A DNA stretch of 10,061 nucleotides, from NCBI GenBank assembly GCA_025201765.1, contig MU623768.1, positions 1 through 10,061 on the forward strand. The letters are read 5' to 3'. The stretch comes from Daldinia sp. FL1419 (Eukaryota; Ascomycota; Sordariomycetes; Xylariales; Hypoxylaceae). A model generated the notes under the pieces. The model was not told where the DNA came from. It was given only the letters and a program-made list of their open reading frames with translations, and did not search any database. Positions within the stretch are counted from its first letter, which is position 1, and every line of letters starts with the position of its first letter. Below are positions 1 through 7,984 of this stretch, piece after piece. A program made the translations under genes and the position numbers.

Positions 1-321
1 ATTATATTTATTTTTTAAAATAATTTAAAATAATATTATTAATTTATAATCTTTCTTAATTAACCTTATTTTTCCTTATATATTTTACTTATATTTTATA
101 ATATTATAATATAATATTATTATATTTATTACATTTATAATCTAATATTATCTTAAAAAACTTATTTTATTTTTATATATATATTATATTAAATAAAAAA
201 ATTTATATATTTATAAATATTTTATTATTTTTTTAATTTTATTTTATTATTAATTTTCTTTAAATATTTTAAATTTAATATTATATTTTAATATTATATT
301 ATATTAAAATTATAATCTTAA
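1..321 (-). mobile_element. 1.7-kb retroelement-like repeat, copy A, left part (split by Helitron)
   Basis: This segment aligns along its length with 4910-5295 (copy B), about 7560-7837 (copy C) and 8447-8801 (copy D), so it is the middle of the same repeat; the left end of copy A lies outside the window. Compared with copy B it lacks about 32 bp near position 275. The plus strand here has 13 C and no G at all, and only one CpA, which indicates strong one-directional G-to-A mutation. The homology stops exactly at 321/322 and resumes at 3553, where a Helitron is inserted. No reading frame is credible. The minus orientation is inferred from copy D, whose simple-sequence tail is on the left. Confidence 0.8.
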
Positions 322-480
322 TCTATATCTTTTTTATTTCATTAGTTACACCACAATCTGAATTAACCAATTAACTCTTAAAGAAATGAACAAAAAAACC
401 CCATAATTTTGGATGTTAAATCTTATTGTACAAGTATTTCTGATTGTAACCAAATATAAATTGGCTTAAAAAATCATAAA
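322..480 (+). other. Helitron 5' terminal region, unmutated
   Basis: This is the TC-starting terminus of the Helitron. It contains about 10 CpA and 8 TpG dinucleotides in 159 bp, against 1 CpA and no TpG in the adjoining 321 bp of host repeat. The composition changes abruptly at the insertion point, which independently supports the boundary. The 5' end of a Helitron is where the transposase first nicks; no motif beyond TC is expected there. Confidence 0.7.
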
Positions 481-570
481 TTAAATTAATTTTTAAATAA
501 TATAAATTATAAGTATTTTTAAATAAATTTTAAATTAATATAATAAATTAAAGTAGTTTTAAATTTTGAT

Positions 571-612
571 ATACCTTGTGCGCGTACCTGTGGCTTCTCT
601 GTGATATATAGT
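571..612. other. GC-richer island inside Helitron
   Basis: A short stretch containing CTTGTGCGCGTACC and TGTGGCTTCTC, with three CpG, in otherwise CpG-free sequence. It is weakly reminiscent of the island at 6429-6447, where ACCTTGT is also followed by a CpG-rich run. No function can be assigned. Confidence 0.3.
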
Positions 613-761
613 TTTTTTAATTAAATAGAAGTTTATATTAGTAAAATTCCTTTATAAATTATTTAATCAAAATATTAAATAAGAATTTTAATTATTATTA
701 AATAAAAGTTTTAATTGAATAAGAACTTTAATTAAATAAAAGTTTTAATAGTTATTTAAAT

Positions 762-1700
762 GTAAAATAATTATATTTTAAAGAAGGTATTTAGGTAATT
801 AAATAAAAGATTAATTAATAATAATGGTTATTAATATTTAAGAAGTAGAATAAATAATATATTTAATAAAAGAAAGAAATTATAAATTATTATAAGAAAT
901 TATTTAAAAAGTAATATTTAAAATATTTAATTTAATTAAATAAGAATTAATTTTTAAAGGCTTATATATTAAATATAAATTATAATAACTTTTATAAGAT
1001 TTATTTTATATTTTAATTAATAAAAAATATAAAATAATTATATTTTAAAAAAGGTATTAAAATAATTATATAAAATAATTAATAAAAGTAATTATTAATA
1101 ATATTAATATGTATTTAAGAGATTATATTTAATAAGAAATAAGAAAGGTATATATTATCATATAAAATTTTATAAAAGTAATTATTAAAGAATTTTATAG
1201 AGTTTGATTTAATTAGATAGGAATTAATATTTAGGGGTTTATATATTGAATAAAAATTCTAATTAAATAAGAATTTTAATAGTTATTTAAATATAAGGTG
1301 ATAATATTTTGAAAAAAATATTTAAATAATTAAATAAAAAATTAATAAAAGTAATTGTTAATAATGGTAGTTGGTATTTAAAAGATTATAGGTAAAAGAG
1401 GCATATATTATTATAAAAAATTATAAAATAATTTATTAAATTATAAAGAACCTAATATATTAGAATTTAATTTTATTAAATAAGAATTAATTTTTAAAGA
1501 TTTATATATTAAATAAGAATTTTAATAATTTTTATAATATATGCCTTATTTTATATTTTAATTAATTTATAATAGGCCAAAGATTATATGAACTTAAGAA
1601 TGTAAGGTGATAATATTTTAAGGAAAATAAAAAAATTAGGTAGAGAAATTAATAATGGTAATTATTTACTAATGGTAATACATTATAAGAGGATATTTTT
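762..1700 (+). repeat. Helitron internal long tandem repeat, ~265-310 bp unit
   Basis: Four degenerate units can be followed by an anchor of the form TAAxxTxATAATATTTT with AATTAATAAAAGTAATTATTAA downstream (near 764, 1031, 1295 and 1604; spacing 267, 264 and 309 bp). Each unit continues through TATTTAAGAG, a TATATTATTATA stretch, AATAAGAATTAATTTTTAAAG and TTATATATTAAATA. A fifth, more diverged unit lies at about 3183-3300, beyond the shorter repeats. The plus strand is nearly free of C (none in 781-960, against 18 G). No coding frame survives. Confidence 0.6.
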
Positions 1701-2490
1701 AAAAGAGGATTAAAAGAGTATATTATTGTACGAAAACTTTATGAAGAAATTGATTTATAGAATTTTAAGAATTTGAGTTGATTATATAAGAAAATAATTT
1801 TTGGAAGTTTATTTATATTAAATAAGAATTTTAATTGAACAAGAATTTCTGCAGGATATGCCTTGCATTTTATTGTATAAATTTTTATGGAAAAATTAAT
1901 GATTGGGGGCATCTTAATTTGAATTAATTAGATAGGAAAATAATTTTTAAAATTTTATTTATGTTAAATATGAGTTTTAATTGAATAAGAGTTTTTGTAA
2001 TATATGCCTTGCATTTTATTATATAAATTTTTATAAAAAAATTAATAGTATGATATTTAAGAATTTAAGTTAATTAAATAAGAAAATAATTTTTAAAAAT
2101 TTATTTATATATTAAAAAATTTATAGAAATTATAATTGAAAGGGTTAGATTAATGGATTTTGTTTTGGTTTTATTATTTTAATTTATTATTATGGAAAAA
2201 TTAATAATTTTATATTTAAAAATTTAAGTTGATTAAATAGGAAAATAATTTTTAAAAGTTTATTTATATTAAATATGAGTTTTAATTGAATAAAAGTTTT
2301 TATAAGATATGCCTTGTAGTTTTATTGTATAAATTTTTATAAAAAAATTGATGATTTTATATTTAAGAATTTAAGTTAATCAGATAGGAAAATAATTTCT
2401 GGAAGTTTATTTATGTTGAATAGGAGTTTTAATTAAATAAGAATTTTAATTGAATAAGAATTTTAATTAAATAGGAGTTTTAATTGAATA

Positions 2491-2534
2491 ACGTGCCGCA
2501 CAAGTCAACCGATCAAACAAGTCAACCGATCAGC
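2491..2534 (+). repeat. Left TIR of MITE, with doubled 15-bp motif
   Basis: Begins ACGTGCCGCA, then carries CAAGTCAACCGATCA twice (2501-2515 and 2518-2532), separated by AA (period 17 bp). The right TIR holds the same two motifs in inverse orientation. Paired direct motifs in a terminal repeat fit two DNA-binding sites for the transposase; that role is inferred. Confidence 0.85.
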
Positions 2535-2881
2535 CGAAATATAACCGAAAATCAAAGAAATTTGAAAATCGTAACTTTACGAATTCTTAATCTTATTTTT
2601 TCAAATTTTAATATGTTTTATATTATATAAGTCTGATATCATAAAAAAATTGAAAAAATTCTCCCAGGGGTATAGAAGAAGTTGGTTAAAATATCGACTG
2701 TTTTAGACCCACTTTTCCGTTTTTTATTTTTAATAAATTGAAAAAAATCGTACAAAATTTAGAAAAAATACCATAATTATTACTTTTAAAAGAAGTATTC
2801 AAATTTTGAAACCGATTTTTGATACGATTTTTTCTGAATAGAACGCACGTTTACGCACAGACGTATTTTGTATGTATTTTC

Positions 2882-2925
2882 GCTGATCGGTTGACTTGTT
2901 TGATCGGTTGACTTGTGGGGTACGT
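2882..2925 (-). repeat. Right TIR of MITE
   Basis: The reverse complement of this segment begins ACGTACCCCA and then matches the left TIR, including both 15-bp motifs. It differs from the left TIR only at TIR positions 5 and 8. It is followed by the TA duplication at 2926-2927. Confidence 0.85.
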
Positions 2926-3482
2926 TAAGAATTTTAATTAAACAAGAATTTTAATTGAATAGGAATTTTAATTAAATAAAAACTCTAATAGTTTTTGTAG
3001 GATATGCCCTAACCCTACATTTTTATTATATGAAGTTTTATAGAATATTAATAATTCTATATTTAAGAATTTAAATTAATTAAATAAGAAAATAACTTTT
3101 AAAGATTTATTTATATTAAATATAAACTTTAATAACTCCTACAAAATATACCCTGCTCTACATTTACACTAATTTATTATAAATTATATTATAAAAAGAA
3201 TATTAAAATAATCAAATAAAAAGATTAATAAAAATAATTATTTATTAATAATAATATATATTAAAAATTATATTTAATAAGAGGATTAAAAAATATATAT
3301 ATTTATATAAAATTTTATAAAAATAATCCTTAAAATATTATAATGAACTTAAACTGATCAAATAAGAAAATAATTTTTGAAAATTTATTTATATTTTAAA
3401 AAACTTGTAAAGACTTTAAAAAAATTAGTTTTATAGAGGTAAATAGGGTTTTATAAGGTAATTTTAATTATGTAATTATATT

Positions 3483-3498
3483 ATCTTAATTTTAAGAT
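3483..3498. repeat. Subterminal palindrome of Helitron
   Basis: ATCTTAA and TTAAGAT form a perfect 7-bp inverted repeat around a TT loop, 23 bp before the terminal hairpin. It could be a second 3' structural element or a chance AT palindrome. Confidence 0.35.
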
Positions 3499-3520
3499 TA
3501 ATTATTCCTAAAAGTCAAAC

Positions 3521-3552
3521 TGGTTGCAAAGCAACCAATCCAAAAAAACTAA
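3521..3552 (+). other. Helitron 3' terminal hairpin and CTAA end
   Basis: Stem TGGTTGC (3521-3527), loop AAA (3528-3530), stem GCAACCA (3531-3537), 11 nt spacer, then CTAA (3549-3552) followed by the target T. This layout is the rolling-circle termination signal of Helitrons. The stem is GC-richer than its surroundings and perfectly paired, so it has not decayed. Confidence 0.9.
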
Positions 3553-4415
3553 TATAATTATATATTATAAAAATAATTTATTTATTAAAGATAAGAAATT
3601 ATACAAAAAATGTAGTTATATTTTTCTGATATAATTTTGGAAGTTAATTAATAAAATTTTATTATAATTTTTCCAAAGTTTTTAAATTTTTAAAAAATTT
3701 ATTAAAAAATTATTAATAATATCTAATAATTATTTTTATTATATTTAATTTTTTATTTATTAAATCCATAATTTTTATATATTTTAACAATTTTAAAAAA
3801 ATTATTTGTTTTAATATTATTAATATTGTAATTATTTTGTAATATAATTCCAATTTATATTTATTTTATTAATAATTATTAATTATAATATAAGGTTTAT
3901 AAAAGAATTAATTTTAAAATATATATATATATATATTATTTTATCTTTAATAATTTATATTATTTTTATATATTATTATTATATTAATTTTTTATTTAAA
4001 GAATTTAATTAATATTAAATATTTTATTATTTTTTAATAATAATTTATTATAAATTTTTAATAATTTCTTAATATATTTAAATTTAAATTTTAATAAATA
4101 GAACCTTTTTTTGAAAATATTCTTATTTTTATTTAAAATTTTTTAATATATATAATTAAAAAGAGTAAGGAGGAAGATAAGGAAGTGGATATAGAAGAAG
4201 GTAATTTCAATAAATATGGTTTAAAGTAGATGCAGAATAATCTTAGGTAAATATGGTTTTTTTAAAAGATTTTATTAATATGTTATTATTTATATTTTTT
4301 TATTTAATTGTAGGTTTTTTATTTAATCTGAAATTTTTGGAAATGTTTATATTAGGTAAATTATAATATTATTTTATATATAAATAATTAAATTTATTTA
4401 AGGAATTAATAGATT
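3553..4415 (-). mobile_element. 1.7-kb retroelement-like repeat, copy A, right part
   Basis: Homology to copies B and D resumes at TATAATTATATATTATAAAAAT. It continues in register with copy D (8802-9666) to 4415, where AATTAATAGATT matches the AACCAACGGGCC end of copy D with only C/T and G/A differences. The last 260 bp (4160-4415) correspond to 9408-9666 and carry the same purine-rich stretch. Copy A has T or A at most sites where copy D keeps C or G. Both copies stop at the same base, so this is the true 5' end of the minus-strand element. The stretch 4416-4439 is short linker before the tail of copy B. Confidence 0.8.
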
Positions 4416-4439
4416 ATTAATGGAATTTTATTAAAATTT

Positions 4440-5719
4440 ATTATTTATTTATTACTACCCCGATTTACCTAGAATATATTACAGGTATTCAGTCCATCTT
4501 TTAATATTTGTTTTAAGTAGGAACTATGTTTTGGAGAAAATCTACCTGTTATTTATCTAATTAAATTATATTATTATAATTTTGATTTTATCTTATATTT
4601 TTATTAGAATTTACCCTTTAATAGAAATAATTAAATTTTAATATAGAAAAATATTTTATATTTTATAATATCTGAATTTTATGAAATGGTATAATGATGG
4701 CCTAGATATGGGGTAATAACAAAATCTAAAATAAGTTTATTATTTTTTTTAATAAATAATAAAAATATTATTATATTGTAAAGAGGTTGTTTTAGGGGAA
4801 GGTTAGGGTATATATAGTTTATATAAGGTATAAATATATATAAATAATTTTATATTTCTATAAAAAACCATTATCCATTTTTATTTTTATAATTTTTTTT
4901 TAATATTATAATATTATATTTATTTTTTAAAATGATTTAAAATAATATTATTAATTTATAACCTTTCCTAATTAATTTTAATCTTTTTTATATATTTTAT
5001 TTATATTTTATAATATTATAATATAATATTATTATATTTATAATATTATAATATAATATTATTATATTTATTATATTTATAATTTAATATTATTTTATAA
5101 AATTTATTTTATTTATATATATATATTATATTAAATAAAAAAAAATTTATATTTATAGGTATTTTAATATCTTTTTAATTTTATCTTATTATTAACCTTC
5201 TTTAAATATTTTAAATTCTTTATTAAAAATTATTATAATATTTTAGATTTAATATAATATTTTAATATTATATTATATTAAAATTATAATCTTAATATAT
5301 TTATATATTATAAAAATAATTTATTTGTTAAAAATAAAAAACTATATAAAAAATGTGGTTATGTCTTTCCAGCGCAATTTTAAAAATTAATTATTAAAAT
5401 TTCATTATAATTTTTTAATAATTTTTAGGCCTTTAAAAAGTTTATTAAAAAATTATTAATAATATTTAATAATTATTTTTATTATATTTAATCCTTTATT
5501 TACCAAATCCATAACTCTTATATATTTTAATAATTTTAAAAAGATTATTTATTTTAATATTATTAATATTATAATTATTTTATAATATAACCTTATTTTA
5601 TATCTATTATATTAATATTTATTAATTATAATATAAGATTTATAAGGAAATCAATTTTAAAGGAAAATGTATATATATTATTTCATTCCTAACAATCCAC
5701 ATTATCCCCATATATTATT
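4440..5719 (-). mobile_element. 1.7-kb retroelement-like repeat, copy B, 5'-truncated
   Basis: Starts with an ATTATTTATTTATT tract followed by ACTACCCCGATTTACCTAG, the left end shared with copies C and D. It aligns with copy D until about 5719-5721 and then breaks into unrelated sequence. The final 450 bp present in copies A and D are missing. Loss from the right end is loss from the 5' end if the element reads on the minus strand, as expected for incomplete target-primed reverse transcription. I found no convincing target duplication around it. It keeps more G than copy D (for example TTTTAGGGGAAGG near 4790), so the copies were mutated on different strands. It contains the uninterrupted Helitron target site at A5295/T5296. 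Confidence 0.8.
5011..5070. repeat. Exact 30-bp tandem duplication in copy B
   Basis: Bases 5011-5040 and 5041-5070 are identical. Copies A, C and D have this unit once, so the duplication is specific to copy B and recent relative to the point mutations. Confidence 0.85.
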
Positions 5720-5721
5720 AT

Positions 5722-5771
5722 TGTGGCACTCTTTTACTTAGGAAGTTCAATTGGCATTGAACGCTCTGCCA
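5722..5771. repeat. GC-richer island with nested inverted repeats
   Basis: GTTCAAT (5745-5751), loop TGGC, and ATTGAAC (5756-5762) form a perfect 7-bp hairpin. An outer TGGCA (5724-5728) pairs with TGCCA (5767-5771). The island starts directly at the break of copy B. It does not fit a Helitron end in either orientation, because no CTRR lies at the right distance. Its origin is unknown. Confidence 0.5.
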
Positions 5772-6390
5772 TTCCCCAATAATAAATTTTATTAAAATTG
5801 AATAATATTCTTTTATAATTTACATTAATTAAAAAAACTTTTGGAATTAAATTCCATTTAAAATAGGTTTATATTAGAATATATTTAGGATATTTAAAAA
5901 TTATATATTATGTTATTTTCCTTTTATTATATTTGTATTTAAAGATATTTATTTTAAAAATCTTTTTATTAAATAAAAAAGTTTTTAATCTTATTTTTTT
6001 AATATATATTTATAATAGTACCAATATTTTATATTTTTATAAATTAAAATATTAATTATTAATTTTTATATTAAAAGGTAATAACCAAATTATTAATATA
6101 ATAATATCCTTCCTATATTATTCTTATCTTTCTATTTAATAATTTAAAAAGGTTTTTTTAAAATATTAATATCCCTTTTATTTAATATTTTAATTAACCT
6201 TAATTTCTATAATATATATATTTAATATTTAAATAATAGTGGAAAAACCCCACCATTTCTTAAGCCTTTAAAATTCTACTTATTTTTAAATTTTCTATTT
6301 TATTTTTTAAATTTTGAAATTAAAGCTTCCATTATTTATATAAAATTTAACCATTATTGTTATTATATTTAAATAAAGGTATATTAAAGG

Positions 6391-6447
6391 GCAGCTTAAT
6401 TCTGTCTCCAATTGCAATATTTCCATCACCTTGTACGCGCCGCCAAC
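6391..6447. other. GC-richer island with CpG cluster
   Basis: Contains GGCAGCTTAATTCTGTCTCC and TTGTACGCGCCGCC, with three CpG in eleven bases, in sequence otherwise lacking CpG. It looks like a piece that escaped, or postdates, the mutation around it. No family is recognised. Confidence 0.4.
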
Positions 6448-7104
6448 TTAATAAAATATTAATTTTATAATAATAATATTATAATAATATTTTAATTTAA
6501 AATTAAATAATATAAAAAAATTTAAAATTAAATTAAAAAATATTTAATTAAAAAATAATTGGAATAAATAAGATTTTTATAATAATAATTAAAAATTTAA
6601 AAAATACTTATATCAACTTATAAAATTTAAAATAAAAATAAAAATAAAATCTTTAAAATTAATCTTATATTTAAAAAAACATTTAAAAATCAAATTTATA
6701 ACCTTAATTATAAAAATTAATAAATTAAATATGACTTATTAATTTTATATTAATAGATTATTGTAGAAAATTAAATTTTACCTTTATAAATCATTTATGA
6801 AAAATATAAAAATAATATAATATTTTAAATATTATTATTTTAGGTATATTATAAAATATTATAAAGAATAATTTAAATATAGTAAATATATAAATTTTAC
6901 GTAAAAAAATAATTTAATATATAAAATATTAAAAAAATATTAAAATTATAATAATATATATAAAATATAAAATTTTGAATATTTAAAAATAATTAAATAA
7001 AAAAAATATAATAAATATATATATATATAAATTGAAATAATTTTTTTAAAAAAATAATATTAATTATATTTTTAATATATATAATATTACATATAATAAT
7101 TTTG

Positions 7105-7837
7105 TATTATTTATTTATTATTTATTTATTACTACTACAATTTACCTAGAATATATTATAGGTATCCAGTCCATCTTTTAATATTTGTTCCAGGTAAGAA
7201 TTATGTTCCGGAGAAAACTTATTTACTACCTATTTAATTAAATTATATTGTTATAATTTTTATTGAAATTTATTTTTTAATAAAAATAATTAAACCTTAA
7301 TATGAAAAAATATTTAATATATTATAATGTTTAAATTTTATAAAATAGTATAATAATAATTCAAATATGGGGTAATAATAAGATCTAAAATAAGTTTATT
7401 ATTTTTTAATAAATAATAAAAATATCATTATATTATAAAGAAATTATTCTGGGAAAAGGTTGAAATATGTGTAATTTATGTAAAATATAAATATATATAA
7501 ATAATTTTATATTTTTATGAAAGGTTATTACCCATTTTTATTTTATAATCTTTTTTAATACCACAATATTATATTTATTTTTTACAATAGTTTAAAATGG
7601 TGTTACTGATCTGTAACCCTTTCCAACTAATTTTAGTTTTTTTTTGTATATTTTACTTGCACTTTACAATATTGCAGTATAATATTACTATATTTATTGT
7701 ATTTATAGTCCAATACCACCTCAAAAAACCTATTTTATTTTCATATATGCATTATATCAAATAAGAAAAAGCTTGTATATCTATGAGTGTTCTATTATTT
7801 CTCCAATTGCATCCCGTTATTGACCCTCCTTAAGTGT
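7105..7837 (-). mobile_element. 1.7-kb retroelement-like repeat, copy C, 5'-truncated
   Basis: Starts with a TATTATTTATTT tract and ACTACTACAATTTACCTAG, and matches copies B and D to about 7837 (CCTCCTTAAGTGT). Weak similarity may reach 7857. About 975 bp of the right part is absent. The last 280 bp (7560-7837) keep far more C and G than the same region of copies A, B and D, so this piece was mutated least there. A 9-bp TAATAATTT occurs just left of the tail (7094-7102) and at the right break (7849-7857). It could be a target duplication, but it is too low in complexity to rely on. Confidence 0.75.
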
Positions 7838-7948
7838 CAATTTTATATTAATAATTTCAAAAAAAATAAAGATTTATACCTCTAATAAAAAAGAAAATAT
7901 AAAACTTTTAGAATAAAAACATTTTAGGTTTTTCTAAAATAATTATTA
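7838..7948. other. Short spacer between copies C and D
   Basis: AT-rich sequence with no frame or recognised repeat. It is the left genomic flank of copy D and joins to 9681 onward once copy D and one target duplication are removed. Confidence 0.5.
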
Positions 7949-7962
7949 TAATAGATAATATT
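7949..7962. repeat. Left target-site duplication of copy D
   Basis: TAATAGATAATATT is repeated exactly at 9667-9680. The right copy begins at the base after the element end that was fixed independently by alignment with copy A. A 14-bp duplication is too long for LTR elements (4-6 bp) and typical of target-primed reverse transcription. Confidence 0.8.
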
Positions 7963-7984
7963 ATTATTATTATTATTATTATTT
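7963..7984 (-). repeat. (ATT)n tract, presumed 3' tail of copy D
   Basis: ATT repeats with one TTTATT variation directly inside the left target duplication. Shorter ATTATTTATTTATT tracts precede copies B and C at the same place. This is the position of the simple-repeat 3' tail of a LINE or SINE read on the minus strand. Confidence 0.65.

Larger units (their letters stand above)
2491..2925. mobile_element. Fot1/pogo-like MITE, 435 bp
   Basis: The element is bounded by 44-bp terminal inverted repeats (2491-2534 and 2882-2925) that differ at only two positions inside the TIR. It is flanked by TA on both sides (2489-2490 and 2926-2927). TA duplication with 43-46-bp TIRs is typical of fungal Fot1/Pot2-type Tc1-mariner/pogo transposons. 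The 347-bp interior has no reading frame large enough for a transposase, so it depends on a transposase encoded elsewhere. Its CpG, CpA and TpG content is much more normal than its surroundings, so it is probably the youngest insertion in the window, or was too short or too low in copy number to be targeted by RIP. Assignment to the Fot1 group rests on TIR length and TSD only. Confidence 0.85.
2419..2991 (+). repeat. 17-bp minisatellite, interrupted by the MITE
   Basis: The unit AATAAGAATTTTAATTR occurs at 2419, 2436, 2453 and 2470, is split at 2487-2490/2928-2940 by the MITE, and continues at 2941, 2958 and 2975. The last base alternates A, G, A, G, A, G, A, G over all eight units, so the true period is a 34-bp dimer. 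The split unit, rejoined with one copy of the TA, is a perfect 17-mer, which proves the MITE is a clean insertion. Confidence 0.85.
1790..3180 (+). repeat. Helitron internal tandem repeat, ~145-153 bp unit
   Basis: Units are marked by TATGCCTTG followed by a CATTTTATTATATAAATTTT-like stretch and then AATTTAAGTTAATTAAATAAG. Anchors are at 1857, 2003, about 2155 (degenerate), 2308, 3003 (TATGCCCT) and about 3147 (TATACCCT). Spacing is 146, about 152, about 153 and 144 bp. The 2308-3003 interval is longer because it holds the 17-bp minisatellite and the nested MITE. A related anchor at 1540 links this family to the longer repeat upstream, so the two arrays probably share part of their unit. Confidence 0.6.
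322..3552 (+). mobile_element. Non-autonomous Helitron inserted in repeat copy A
   Basis: The element begins TCTATATC and ends CTAA. A TGGTTGC/GCAACCA hairpin with an AAA loop lies 11 nt before CTAA. These are the canonical rolling-circle Helitron termini (5' TC, 3' hairpin then CTRR). It sits between A321 and T3553 with no target duplication, as Helitrons do. Joining the flanks gives CTTAA|TATAATTATA, identical to the uninterrupted site at 8797-8811 in copy D. Its length is 3,231 bp, or 2,794 bp without the nested MITE and its extra TA. No Rep/helicase (RepHel) reading frame is visible on either strand, so it is non-autonomous or fully decayed. The interior is mostly degenerate tandem repeats. 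The first 160 bp and last 70 bp keep normal CpA and TpG, unlike the host repeat, so it probably arrived after that repeat was mutated. Confidence 0.85.
5720..7104. other. Unassigned AT-rich interval
   Basis: No reading frame, RNA gene or match to the other repeats in the window is visible here. It begins at the abrupt end of copy B with a small GC-richer structured island (5722-5780), continues as T-rich sequence with scattered CC pairs to about 6390, has a second GC-richer island (6391-6447), and then turns A-rich and almost free of G and C. The stretch 6448-6560 is A and T only. It may be the genomic flank into which copies B and C inserted, or decayed remains of another element. Confidence 0.5.

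Noticed and set aside
571..590. CTTGTGCGCGTAC as a relict MITE TIR end, similar to the end of the 2491-2925 element.
   Set aside because: The 15-bp motif that should precede it is absent and no TA-flanked partner TIR is present.
3007..3016. CCCTAACCCT, and TTAGGGGAAGGTTAGGG near 4792, resembling the TTAGGG telomere repeat of filamentous fungi.
   Set aside because: Each is at most two imperfect units within unrelated repeats, with no array and no subtelomeric gene. Chance or intrinsic repeat sequence explains them.
5722..5771. Hairpin as a second Helitron end, or TGTGGCA as an LTR start.
   Set aside because: No CTRR lies at the right distance on either strand, and no matching LTR end or target duplication was found downstream.
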